Below are positions 1 through 12,091 of a stretch of DNA of 64,000 nucleotides, one piece after another (within the stretch, counting starts at the first letter, position 1; each line of letters begins with the position of its first letter). The translations under genes and the position numbers were made by a program. The stretch spans positions 51,110,501 to 51,174,500 of the forward strand of contig NC_088919.1 of assembly GCF_963576675.1 (NCBI RefSeq), written 5' to 3'. Source of the stretch: Euphorbia lathyris (Eukaryota > Streptophyta > Magnoliopsida > Malpighiales > Euphorbiaceae). The notes beneath the pieces are model-generated. The model was not told the origin of the DNA. It did no database searches and saw nothing but the letters and a program-made list of their open reading frames with translations.

Positions 1-2316
1 GGCCCTAGGGACTCTCCTTTCACGGTCTCTAACAAGTCTATAACTTTGACTGGATTCGGTAGAGTTACTATCACTCACTTCTTGTTCTCCTCGATGAGTG
101 TTTTCACTATTCTCCTCAAGCTCCACCTCACTCTTAATGCTTTCAGAGTTTTGAATGGGTTCAGGAATTCTTGGTTCTAACTGAGTCTTCTCTTGTTTTT
201 TCTGATAAGGGAAATCCATCTCATTAAACACTACATTTCTACTCACTATGGATTTCTTATAACCAGGTTCTAGACACCACAACTTATAACCCTTAACTCC
301 TATAGGATAGCCTATAAAAACACATCTTAGAGCTCGAGGTTCTAGTTTTTCCTGTCTAACGTGTGCAAAAGCCGAGCAACCAAACACTCTTAGTTTTTCA
401 TAATCCTCTGGGTGATCTGACCATATATGCATAGGTGTTTTAAAATCTATAGCAGATGATGGGCACCTATTGATTAAGTAACACGAAGTTTGCACTGCTT
501 CAGCCCAGAAAGACTTAGGGAGACTAGATTGGATCAACATACACCTAACTCTCTATAGGATAGTCCTATTATACCTCTTTGCTAGGCCATTCTACTGTGG
601 GGTTCCAGGAACGGTGTGGTGCTTGGATATACCCGACTTCTTGCACAAAGTGATGAAATCTTTGTCAAGAAATTCCAAGCCATTGTCGGTTCTCAACCTT
701 TTGACTTTCTTTCCTGTTTGATTTTCCACAAGCACTTTCCAATCCTTAAAGGTTTGCAAGGCTTCATTCTTGTGAGCCAGAATATAAACCCATACTCTTC
801 TAGAGTAATCATCGATGAGAGTCATAAAATAGATCCTCCCACCATGAGACTTGCTCCTTGTTGGTCCCCATAGGTCAGAGTGAATGTATTCTAGAATATC
901 CTGTGTTCTATGGGTTGCTGATTTAGGAAACTTGACTTTATTAGATTTCCCTAAGACACAGTTCTCACAGAAATCTATTTTTCCTATGTGGTCTTTACCA
1001 AAACAGCCTTGCTTCCTAAGCTCATGTAAACCTACTTCACTCACTTGACCTAGTCTAAGGTGCCAAAGTGTGGTTCTATCTATTTGAGACTCGGTGAGAT
1101 TTGCTGCAGAGACTAACACAGTACTACCTAAGAGAGTGTACATGCCATTACTCATGGTACCTTTCATAACAACTAAGGATCCTCTAGCTATTCTTATGAT
1201 ACCCCTTTTGGCTCTATAATTGTATCCTTGTTTATCAAGCGTGCCCAATGAAATTAAATTTCTTTTCAGTTCTGGCACATACCTCACACCGGACATAATC
1301 CGTTCTTGGCCATCGAACATCTTCAGCCTGATAGAGCCTTGACCCAAAACCTTGCACAACTTATTGTTGCCTAGAAGAACCCTCCCACCTTCTTCTTGAA
1401 ATTCATCAAACCACGTCCTGTTGGGAGTCATATGGAACGTACACCCGCTGTCCAGGATCTAGTCGGTGTTTGGATCTTTATCAGAGACAGTGAGTACTTC
1501 AGCGCTATCATAACCTTCTTCTACCACGGCGGCTTCGCCTTGATCTTTAGGTTGGCCTTGACACTTCTTCCTCTCAGGACAATTTTTTCTAAAATGTCCT
1601 TCTTTATGGCAGTGGAAACACTTATAGACTTTGCCTTCTTTATTGCTTGAGGATGGAGTCTTGGACCTTTTTCCGTTCTTGTTCTTTGGCTTGTGAGAGT
1701 CCTTTTTCTCAGACCTTCCACGAACAAGTAATCCTTCCGCAGCTTCAGTGTTGGTGTTGGCCTCAATCTGCTTTGACTTTAGAGCCATAAGAAATTCTTC
1801 CAGGCTTAGTGTTTCTCTTGCATACTTCATTGTTTCAACGAAGTGACTGAAAGAAGGGGGTAAGGAATTCAAGATCATTATGGCCTGATCTTCGTCTTCA
1901 ATCTTTACCTCGATGTTCTCTAGATCAATTATGATTTTTGAGAAGTCATCAAGATAATCTTCGACTGGCTTGTCCTCATTCATCTTGAAGCCGAAAAGTC
2001 TTCCCTTTAGATAAACTCGATTGGTGAGTGTCTTCGTCATGTACAACTGTTCAAGCTTGAGCCAAACTCCAGCAGCTGTGGTTTCCTTTGAGACTTCTCT
2101 AAGCACCTTGTCGCCGAGATACAGGACGATCGTACTGTAAGCCAATTCGAGAAGATCTTCTTTCTCCTCCTTCGTCATTGTCGCCGGAAGTTCCTTCTCA
2201 CCCTTCAGAGCCTTCGCAACCTTCATCTGGACCAAGATTGCTTTCATCCTCTGTCTCCATAGCGAGAAATCACCCTTGCCGTTGAAACGCTCGATCTCGA
2301 TCCGTGTGAAACCCAT
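1..2316 (-). pseudogene. copia gag-protease-integrase polyprotein, decayed, partial
   Basis: Starts at the Met of MGFTRIEIERF (2316). Order: gag domain (UBN2 type), CCHC zinc knuckle CFHCHKEGHFRKNC, protease motif LDSGCTFHM, GAG-pre-integrase (LWHLRLGQ), integrase core with the DDYSRRVWVYIL and RLRTDNGLEF motifs, then the region leading into reverse transcriptase at the window edge. Gag reads open to 1459, where the Trp codon of NTDWILDSG has become TAG. Further in-frame TAGs fall just after GTPQ (Gln in copy 2, near 589) and in TILERVR (Glu in copy 2). Copy 2 is open at all three positions, so these are secondary lesions and no functional polyprotein is possible. Confidence 0.92.
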
Positions 2317-2332
2317 TGATCTGTCTTGATTA

Positions 2333-2344
2333 GCTCTGATACCA
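2333..2344 (-). other. Primer binding site, initiator-Met tRNA (copia copy 1)
   Basis: On the minus strand the sequence TGGTATCAGAGC follows the LTR after a 4-base spacer. It is complementary to the 3' end of plant initiator-Met tRNA, the usual primer of plant copia elements. This fixes the orientation. Confidence 0.9.
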
Positions 2345-2348
2345 ATTG

Positions 2349-2781
2349 TGAACAATACAATACTTCGAACGATTATTCAACCACACAGACAATGAACTCC
2401 AAAGATCGCAGATTGGATCTTGAAGCAACAATCAAAAGAATACACACAGAATTTACCCTGGTTCGGCTTAAATGCCTACATCCAGCAACTTCACTAATCA
2501 ATGGAGATTACAACAAGATTTAGAAACCGTTTCCTCTCAAGAAACTCTCGTGTTTCCCAATCCCTAGCTCTAGAAGCTTTGCTTTCCCAAATCGGTATAT
2601 TCCCAGTGTATACAAATGACTTTGTTATATCGTAAACTAATCCCCAACCTAGAGCCTTTATAACACAGGCTTACAAGATTGTGAAATTACCCAACTAACC
2701 CTTACTCAAATGTATAAATACACCAAGACCATGTTGACCCACTGCCCACGTCAGCTTGTGATAGAAAAACAACGACTTACA
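2349..2781 (-). repeat. 5' LTR of copia copy 1 (433 bp)
   Basis: Bounded on the inner side by the primer site and on the outer side by ...ACTTACA followed by the target duplication GTTCA. It matches the 619-bp LTRs of copy 2 over most of its length but lacks about 190 bp in the U3 part, where copy 2 has a series of ATGCTGAC-type repeats. The other LTR is outside the window. Confidence 0.9.
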
Positions 2782-3108
2782 GTTCACAATGATATTTACC
2801 ATGAAACCACATTTTTTATTTTCAAAAATCACCTTTTTGGAGCTTTCTCTCTCTAAAAATTCACTATTTCTCATAATAAACAACACCTAAATAACTTCAA
2901 AACTAAAATTTTCAAGAATTAAAGTTCCTTACAATATCATTAACTCTTCGATTTTTTTATTTTCAGACCGTCAGCGGTCGTTTTGAGGCATTGAGTGGCC
3001 ACCGGTATTAAAAAGTGTAAAGTTCAATAGGCATACCGTTAAGAATTGAAGTTCAGTGGCCACAATATTAAATGGGTAAAGGTCAGTGTCCATGAGTGTA
3101 ATTTACCA
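2782..3108. mobile_element. Foldback MITE, right part (unit A copy)
   Basis: Matches the right two thirds of the intact 489-bp MITE at 49237-49725, with the same right end (...GTGTAATTTACCA followed by TATGTTTTTT). Its left part is separated by the copia insertion. The shared insertion site shows that it was present before units A and B diverged. Confidence 0.8.
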
Positions 3109-3651
3109 TATGTTTTTTTACAAAACAAAGTATTTAAAATTACACGTTAAGTTCCGATGACAATCAATAGCATTTCTATTTTTAAAAAAAATTGCATTTA
3201 CATATTGACAAAACATATACCCAAAATTGAATTGCAGCGGTGTGAAATGAATTTAAATATCAATTTAGTTCATAAACTGTCAAATTAGTTAAAAACGTGA
3301 AATGTCACCATATGATTTATGGTCTCGATTTAGGGAGCTGTGTTTTGTGAGAATGTGTTTTATCAATATGTAAGGATAATTTTTTAAGGTAAAAATATTA
3401 TTGATTATAATCAGAACTTAATAATCTAATTTATAATATTTTTTAAAAGTAATTTATAATCCTTTATTTTGTAAATAAAACATACCACATGTCTTTGGTT
3501 TTCAAATTAGGCAAACCATAAACCTTTTTTTCACGTACCTTTCCCTAATTTTTTAGTCAGTATATTTTCTTAAAGGAAATCTCTACGTTAATTTAAAAAC
3601 TTTTTCTACAGAAATTTTCTTAAATTTTTTACTTGTAATTAAAAATAATTT

Positions 3652-3660
<9 letters not shown>

Positions 3661-3691
<31 letters not shown>
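3661..3691. repeat. (TA)n microsatellite
   Basis: Pure TA run of about 31 bases. It sits exactly where unit A stops matching units B and C, so it marks the left breakpoint of the replaced 6.5 kb block. Confidence 0.95.
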
Positions 3692-3693
<2 letters not shown>

Positions 3694-4805
3694 TTGGTTT
3701 TAATGGTGAGCACTAAATTATCTCCATGGGTGGTGAGCGATTAATATCCATTGGATCAAGATCTAATGGTCCATAATTTAAATTGGCATTTAATATTAAA
3801 AAGGTTTTACCTGCTGACATGTCAGTTGTAACTTAGAATATTGTGCTTTAAAAACGTTTTCTCTTTCCTCAAGATATAACCAACTTTCAAGAAATAATTT
3901 TTTTTCTTCGGATGTTTTTATTTTGCATAAGAAGACGTCTTTTTTTGAGTAATTTTGTATCCGTCTAATCAATGTTATATGCATTAAATATATTTCTCTT
4001 AATAAATGCTTATTAATTGGGAACATGAAAAGCTTGACATTGGAAATGTACAACATTATTTATGACAATCAAATACAATATTATTTATAAAGAGGATATC
4101 TCCATTTTTCTATCTTCTTATTTTTCATTCAACTCTTTTTTCTTTTCTTTTTCTAATTTCCTCTCCTAACATTAGCACTATACATCTTTCTCTTATTTTA
4201 TTTTTCTTCATCAGCTTATTTTTTTCTTTCTCGGACTCTCTCATCCTTTTTCGTTTTTTTCTCCTCTAGATATGTCCCTTTAAGTCTTACATCTATTTTC
4301 TTTTATTTAGTCCAACCCCTCTTTTAATTTTTTCTATTTTTTTTTGTTTATTATCTTCACAAATCATACCCCTTCTTTCCACATCCCTATCTCTTACCTT
4401 TTTTTTGAGATTTTGGTCTTCTAATTAATGGTGTTGTCCCACCTATTTATTACTTTCATCTCTTGTCTCTGCCTTTTTTCTTTTCAAGTCTCCTCCTCTC
4501 TTTCTTCCATACTTTTGTCTTTTATTGATTTTCTTTTTTAACTTAAAACTAAGTAATAATAAGTGTAATGGAATTACGTAAACTAAAAACTAATAATAAT
4601 AATAATAATAATATAAAAAACGATGTTTTCTTTGTTCAGTTTTTCTACATTTTTAGACTACTCAGACAAGGAGCCGTTTCTAGCTTTTCTTATCGTGTTC
4701 CAAACCGTGATCCCATACGACGAGACGTGGGGCCCACCTGCAACATGCTGAGCAAAGATAACTATAATTCCATCACGAAGGTCGAAAAAGTTCATGCTAA
4801 TAGTA
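3692..4805. other. Non-coding, T-rich stretch
   Basis: No supportable gene. Long T/C-rich tracts occupy 4090-4550 and an (AAT)n run lies near 4589-4612. The sequence is absent from units B and C. Confidence 0.7.
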
Positions 4806-5097
4806 ACATAATATAACGTAACGTGACGTGACGTGACATAACGTAATGTAACATAATGTAAGGTGACATAACGTGATGTGACGTAACGTAATGTAACGTA
4901 ACGTAACGTAACGTGACGTGACGTGACGTGACGTGACGTGACGTGACGTGACGTAACATAATGTAACGTAACTCGATATGATGTAATGTGACGTAACGTA
5001 ATATCACGTAGCGTAATATAAGTAATCTAACATAACATAACGTAACGTAACATAAGGTAACATAACTTGACATGACGTAACGTAACGTAACATAATA
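4806..5097. repeat. Pentamer satellite ACGTR (TAACG/TGACG), block 1
   Basis: Dense tandem array of ACGTA and ACGTG pentamers with TGACG runs around 4913-4955. Reading frames through it encode Tyr-Val-Thr-Leu-Arg repeats that are an artefact of the 5-bp period. Each unit carries an ACGT core, the sequence bound by plant bZIP factors, and many carry TGACG; functional relevance is unknown. Confidence 0.95.
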
Positions 5098-5276
5098 ATA
5101 TAAGCTCAATTTATGTAAAGTTCTTAAGTTACAAAATCAAAATCACATCTTTAGAAATAATTTACGAAACTGAAATATTACTGAACTGAAACATCACTAA
5201 ACTGAAAATCCTTAAGATTGTAAGGTCAATTTGTAAATCTTTAGTTTTTTTTACATTTCTTTAAGCTTTCAACTTA

Positions 5277-5387
5277 GTGTAACGTAACGTAACATAACAT
5301 AAAGTAACGTAAACTAGCGCAACTTAACATAACGTAACCTAATTTAGTGTAACTTATTGTAACATAACATAATGTAACATAACCAAA
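5277..5387. repeat. Pentamer satellite, degenerate block 2
   Basis: Short diverged stretch of TAACG, TAACA and TAACT units joining the first pentamer block to the 16-mer minisatellite. Confidence 0.75.
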
Positions 5388-6285
5388 CTTTACTAAACCG
5401 AAACATCACTAAACTGAAACATTACCGAACTCAAACATCACTTAACTAAAATATCACTAAACTGAAACATTACTGAACTGAAATATCATTAAACTGAAAC
5501 ATCACTAAACTGAAACATTATTGAACCGAAACATTACTGAATTGAAACATTACCGAACAAAAACATCAAACAACACTAAACTGAAATATCACTGAACTGA
5601 AACATCAATGAACTGAAACATTACTCAATTGAAACATTAATGAACTAAAACAATACTGAACTGAAACATCACTAAACTAAAATATCACTGAACTAAAATA
5701 TCACTAAACTGAAACATCACTAAACTGAAACATCACTGAACTGAAATATTACTGAAGAGAAACATTAGGAAACCGAAATATTACTGAACTTAAACATTAC
5801 CGAACTGAAACAACAATGAATAGAAACATCGCTGAACTAAAACATTACTCAACTAAAACATTGCTGAACTGAAACAATACTAAACTGAAATATTACTGAA
5901 CTGAAACATCACTGAACTAGAACATCACAGAACTAAAACATCACTAACCTGCAACATCACTGAACTGAAATATTAGTGAACTTAAACATCATTAAACTGA
6001 AACATAACTGAAGTGAAACATTACTTAGCTAAAATATTATTGAACTGAAACACCACTAAACTGAAACATCACTAAACTGAAACATCACTGAACTGAAACA
6101 TTACTCAACTAATTTTACTGAACTAAAACATCACTGAACTGAAACATCACTGAACTGAACCATTACTCAACTAATTTTACTGAACTAAAACATCACTGAA
6201 CTGAAACATCACTGAACTGAAACATCATTGAACTGAAACATTACTAAACTGAAATATTACTGAACTAAAACAACACTGGACTGAA
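5388..6285. repeat. 16-bp minisatellite, array 1
   Basis: Roughly 55 tandem units with consensus AACTGAAACATCACTG. Most differences are transitions (CATCAC versus TATTAC, CTG versus CTA). A few units also occur earlier, near 5165-5210. No coding potential. Confidence 0.95.
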
Positions 6286-6934
6286 AATCCTTAAGATTGT
6301 AAGCTCAATTTGTAAATCCTTAGGTTTTTTTATTTCTTTAAGCTTTCAACGTAACGTAACTTAGCACAATTTAACATAACGTAACCTAAATTAGTGTAAC
6401 TTATCGTAATGTAACATAATGTAATTTAACCAAACTTAACATAATACAACTTAGCGGAACTTAACGTAACATAACTAAGTAGTAAAGTAACTTAATGTAA
6501 GCTTAATTTATAAATCTTTAGGATTGTAAGCTCAATTTCTAAATCTCTAGGACTGTAAGCTCAATTTATAAATCCTTAGAAATGTAAGCTCAATTTGTAA
6601 ATCCTTAGGGTTTTTTTTATTTCTTTAAGCTTTCATTTATTTACAAAAAATCATTTAGCTTACGATCCCTAACATAACGTAACATAATAAATATAAGCTC
6701 AATTTATAAATCTTTAGGATTGTAAGCTCAATTTAAAAATTTATCAATGTTAGGGGTGAAATTACTCTTCGCTGCCAAGGTTAGGGGCAAAATTGCACTA
6801 TTTTAGACATTATAAAAAAAATTGCTCCTAGCGGTAAATTTTAGGGGTATTTAGGAAAATAAAATTTATATGTATTATAATCTTTATTTTTCTAGTTATT
6901 ATAATGTTTGTTCATATTTCTTTTAAACATTATA
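6286..6934. repeat. Spacer with ~30-bp TAAGCTCAATTT repeats
   Basis: Several repeats of a unit built on GTAAGCTCAATTTATAAATC plus CTTAGG (6290-6330, 6500-6620, 6690-6740) with more degenerate pentamers (6350-6480). The last part (6745-6870) holds a different short motif, TTAGGGGTGAAATT and its variants. Confidence 0.8.
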
Positions 6935-9799
6935 TTACTGAACTGAAAATTACTAAACTGAAATATTACTGAACTAAAACATCATTGAACTGAAATATTA
7001 CTGAACTGAAACTTCACTAAACTGAAACATCACTGAACTGAAACATCACTAAATTGAAACATTATTGAACTCAGAGATTAATAAACTGAAACATTACTAA
7101 ATTGAAACATCACTAAACTGAAACATTATTGAACTCAAATATTACTGAATTGAAACATTACTAAACTAGAACATCACTAAACTGAAACATCACTGAACTG
7201 AAATATTACTGAACTGAAACATCACTAATTGAAACATTACTGAACTAAAAGATTACTAAACTGAAACATTACTGAACTGAAACATCATTATACTGAAATA
7301 TTACTGAACTGAAATATTACTGAACTAAAACATCACTGAACTGAAATATTACTGAACTGAAACATCACTAAACTGAAACATTACCGGACTCAAAGATTAC
7401 TAAATTGAAACATTACTGAACTGAAACGTTACTATAAACTCAAATATTACTGAACTGAAATATTACCAAACACAAACATAACTGAACTCAAACATCACTC
7501 AACTGAAACATTACTGAACTGAAACATCAGTAAACTGAAACATCACTAGACTAAAACATCACGGAACAGAAATATTACTAAACTAAAACATCATTAAACT
7601 AAAACATTACTGCAATCAAAGATTACTAAACTGAAACATTATTGAACTGAAATATCACTGAACTGAAATATTACTGAACTCAAACATTACTAAATTGAAA
7701 CATTACTGAAGTGACATTACTAAACTGAAACATCACTCAACCGAAACATTACTAAACTGAAACATTACTGAACTGAAACATTACTAAAGTGAAACATCAC
7801 TCAACTGGAACATCACTCAACTGAAACATCACTCAACTGAAACATCACTCAACTCAAACATTACTGAACTGAAACATTACTGAACTAAAACATCACTAAA
7901 CTTAAATATTACTAAACTCAAACATTACTGAACTCAAACATTACTGAACTCAAACATCACTGAACTGAAGCATCGTTAACTGAAACATCACTGAACTGAA
8001 ACACCACTTCACTGAAACATCACTGAACTGAAATATTACTAACCTGAAACATTACTCAACTGAAACATTACAGAAATGAAACATCACTGAACTGAAACAT
8101 TGCTGAATTGAAACATTACTAAACTGAAATATTATTGAACTAAAACATCACTGAACTAAAATACTACTCAATAAAAACATCACTGAATTGAAATATTACT
8201 AAACTGAAACATCACTGAACTGAAATATTACTGAAGTGAAACATTACTGGACTGAAACATCACTAAACTGAAACATCATTGAACTTAAATATTACTAAAC
8301 TAAAACATTACTTAACTGAAACATTACCGAACTGAAACATTACTAAATTGGAACATTACTAAATTGAAACAATAGCGAACTGAAATGTTATTCAACTAAA
8401 ACATCATTGAACTGAAATATTACTAAACTGAAACATCACTTAATAGAAACATCACTGAACTAAAACATAAATGAACTAAAATATTACTTAACTAAAACAT
8501 CACTAAACTGAAACATTACTGAACTTAAAGATTACTAAACTCGAACATTACTGGCCTGAAACATTACTAAACTCAAACATTACACTAAACTCAAACATTA
8601 CTGAACTGAAACATCACTGAACTGAAACATCACTGAACTGAAACATCACTGAACTGAAACATCACTGAACTAAAACATCACTCAACTGAAACATCACTTA
8701 ACTAAAACATCACTTAACTAAAACATCATTGAATTGAAATATTACTAAAGAGAAACCTTACTCAACTGAAACATTACTGAACTGAAACATCACTGAATTG
8801 AAACATTACTAAACTAAAATATTACTGAACTAAAATATTATTGAACTAAAACATCATCGAACTGAAATATTACTAAACTAAAACATCTCTGAGCTGAAAC
8901 ATCACTGAACTGAAATATTACTGAAGTGAAACATTACTGAATTTAAACGTCACTGAATTGAAACATCACTGAATTGCAATATTACAAAACTGAAACATTA
9001 CTAAACTGAAATATTACTGAACTGAAACATTACTAAATTGAAATATTACTAAACTGAAACATTAGCGAACTGAAAAATTATTGAACTAAAACATCACTAA
9101 ACTGAAATATAACTGAACAGACCACTGAATAGAAACATCATTGAACTGAAACATCACTGAACTGAAACATTATTGAACTTAAAAATTGTAAAACTCAAAC
9201 ATTACTGGACCGAAACGTTACTAAACTAAAACATTACACTAAACTGAAACATTACTGAACTGAAACATCACTAAACTGAAACATGACTCAACTAAAACAT
9301 TACTGAACAGAAACATTACTGAACTGAAACATTACTTAACTGAAACATCACTCAACTGAAATATTACTGAACTGAAACATTACTGAACTGAAACATCACT
9401 GAACTGAAATACTACTAAACTGAAACATTACTGAATTGTAACATCACTAGACTGAAATATTACTAAACTAAATATCATTGAACCAAAACATCACTGAACC
9501 GAAATATCATTGAACTGAAACATCATTGAACTGAAACATCACTGAACTAAAACATCGCTGAACCGAAACATCACTGAATTGAAACATCACTGAACTGAAA
9601 TATTACTAAACTGAAACCTTACTCAACTGAAATATTACTGAACTAAAACATCACTGAACTGAAACATTACCGAATAAAAATATTACTGAACTGAAACATT
9701 ACTGAACTAAAATATTACTGAACTAAAACATCACCAAACTGAGACATCACTGAACTAAAACATCACTGAACTAAAACATCACTAAACTAAAACATCACT
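6935..9799. repeat. 16-bp minisatellite, array 2
   Basis: About 2.9 kb of the same AACTGAAACATCACTG family, on the order of 180 units, interrupted only by small indels. Variant units are interspersed rather than in blocks, which suggests an old array with local amplification. Confidence 0.95.
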
Positions 9800-10191
9800 A
9801 TAACGTAACGTGACGTAACGTGACGTAACGTAACGTCACGTGACATGATGTGACGTGACGTGACGTGACGTAATGTAACGTAAAGTTGGACATAATTAAT
9901 GTAACGTGACGTGACGTAATCTCAATTTACGTAAAGTTATTATGTTACAAAATCAAAATCACTTAGTTTCGTAAAAAATGTTACTTTCATGTAATATTTT
10001 TGAACTTTATATCAATCTCACATCTTTAAAGATAATTTATGTAAAGTTGGACATAATTAATGTAAATTTGTATTTTTAAGTAAAGTAACGTAACGCAACG
10101 CAACGCAACGTGACGTGACGTGACGTGACGTGACGTGACGTAACGTGACGTGACGTGACGTAACGTGAGGTGATGTGATGTGACGTGAAAA
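9800..10191. repeat. Pentamer satellite blocks 3 and 4
   Basis: ACGTR pentamer arrays at 9801-9926 and 10083-10191 separated by unique AT-rich DNA. Together with block 1 they bracket the 16-mer arrays. Immediately after 10191 (AAAATGAGTTGAAAAAAATT) similarity to units B and C resumes. Confidence 0.93.
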
Positions 10192-10717
10192 TGAGTTGAA
10201 AAAAATTACCATGAAAAATTGAGTTGTTTTATACAATAAGAATAAAATATATATTTTTAATTTTGGGGTAAATTTTGTCAATATTCCAAATAATTTTGTT
10301 TTAATACTCAGAATAAAAATTCTTCGATATTTTTAGGTAATTAAAACCCATGATCTTTTAACTTTTTACTTGTTTTCATTATGACCTCTGAACTTTAAAG
10401 ATGAACATTGTGATTATTGAACTTTGCACTATATTACATAATTACATTGTTTACCGTTGATCAATATATGCACTCCAATAATAGTTAATCCTCTATTATA
10501 AACTTGGTGAAAATGATATTTTAAACGATTTTAATTTTAGAACTTTGGATTTTGACGTCATTTAAGTGTTATTTAGTTAGGAAATGATTGTTTAAAGAGA
10601 AAAATCTAAAAAATAATAATTTGAAAAATCTAAAATGGTAGTTAAGTGTCTGCATTTTTTTAAATCTAGACTGTTAGTAAAGAGTAAATTTGATATAATA
10701 CTAATTTGGACCAAAAT

Positions 10718-10762
<45 letters not shown>

Positions 10763-12091
10763 ATCTGTTAAACTAACACCCCGTTTATTTGTTATCCATT
10801 CGTTTGTTGAAAAATATTGAATAAGAAAAAATCTTGTTTTGAAAAATAATTTTTTTTTTGTATTTAATTACAATCGAAAAATAAAAAGTCACAATGACTA
10901 CTTTTAAAAGGTAAAAAGAAATATAGCAAGATTTAAAGACTAAAATAGTACAATATTTCCTCACATTCATTGTATTTTTTTCCCACTAATCTAAGATTTT
11001 AGTAAGCATAAAAAAACCAAAAAAATCTACTGTACAAACAAACGGAATTTAAAATCCAAAAGTTTGCTACATAGATATAAATTCAAGATATAATATCTGT
11101 TTGGCTCTCTAAAGTAAGAGTGTGTTTATTTCAGCTTTTCGGAGAATCGTTTAGCGTTTCACTCCAAATCACAGGAAATATAGCACTCGGTTGGGTTTAT
11201 ATAACCGCAACGTTTAACCTTTTTTCTGGAAACTTGTAACATTTTGGAGCTTTTTATAAATAGTTGTTTATAGTCATTTATTATTGACAAAATTATCCTT
11301 TTTATTTCCACAAAATATGTTTCTTCTTTAACATTATTTTTATTTATATAGCATAATTACCGAAAGAACAAGGTTTTATCATGTTCAATAATTTATTTTA
11401 TTATTTTTTATTAATTTGTGTAATGCATTTTTTATTTTATAATTTATTTGTTGATTAATTTAAAACATGTCTATATTTGACATTTTAAATAATTAAACAA
11501 CTAATAATAAATAGTTAATATCAACATCAAACAACTATTAGTTAACGGCTAAACCAAACGGGTCCAAAAGCTTTTAGGTCAATTAGAACCTTAAACTATT
11601 AAAATCTTCAACTAAGCAAAAATCATCAATTCAGTCATCATTCTATGCAAAAATCATCAATTGATTCGGTTCGGTTGAACAGTTTTAGACACTTTTCTCC
11701 AAATCTATTTTGAACCAATACTAAGATTATTATAGTCTTTATCAAATAGTCACATTTACTGATTTTAGAATAGGAAGATAATTGGATGATTTTTACTTAG
11801 AGCCTAATTGATAATTTAAGAAGTTTTAGTTTAGGATGAAATATTCATGCCTGGATTCAAACTCGTGGAGATCTCTAAGACTAACTTAACTACAAGTAGC
11901 TGTGTATTTACCAAACTCAAAATTTTCTTCTTGTTTGTTTTGGTACTGCTAAAAGAAAGCCAATGTACTGTATCAAGGACACCAATTCTTAATTATCATT
12001 ACTAATGATAAAAATTCACAGTAATTATCATTACTCTTTTAGCCCTATTACATATCATTACTCTTTTGGCTGCTAACCTTGATTTACCGGG
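10192..12091. other. Non-coding remainder of unit A and HIPP-A downstream flank
   Basis: AT-rich, without supportable genes. It includes a (TA)n tract at 10721-10760 and matches 51105-52018 plus 53740-54075 plus 59374-59830, and 61400-63006. From 11869 it matches the 3' flank of HIPP-C. Confidence 0.8.
10721..10760. repeat. (TA)n microsatellite
   Basis: About 40 bases here; the orthologous tract is about 84 bases in unit B (51619-51702) and 19 in unit C (61933-61951). Confidence 0.95.

Larger units (their letters stand above)
1..2781 (-). mobile_element. Ty1/copia LTR retrotransposon, copy 1 (left part outside window)
   Basis: Minus-strand element whose 5' LTR (2349-2781), primer site and gag-to-integrase region are present; reverse transcriptase, RNase H and the 3' LTR lie beyond the left edge. 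It aligns throughout with the complete copy at 54076-59368. The LTR ends in TG...CA on the + strand and is followed by GTTCA, the likely target duplication, because paralogous unit B reads GTTCACAATG at the same place without an element. Integration was therefore into a foldback MITE. Gag and protease features suggest a Tork/Tnt1-like lineage, which is a tentative assignment. Several nonsense codons mark it as older than copy 2. Confidence 0.93.
3056..11868. repeat. Segmental duplication unit A
   Basis: Begins at GTGGCCACAATATTAAATGG and ends at GGATTCAAACTCGTGG, the same limits as units B (49673-59945) and C (59942-63006). Similarity is close to complete except that the ~835 bp present in B and C after a (TA)n tract is replaced here by about 6.5 kb (3692-10190) containing the satellite domain. 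Beyond 11868 unit A continues into HIPP-A, as unit C continues into HIPP-C. Confidence 0.88.

Noticed and set aside
4792..5109. 105-aa open frame rich in Tyr, Val, Thr, His (and a similar one at 10057-10281)
   Set aside because: Artefact of the ACGTR pentamer satellite.
5388..9799. CRISPR-like regular repeats
   Set aside because: Units are contiguous 16-mers without unique spacers, in a plant nuclear context.
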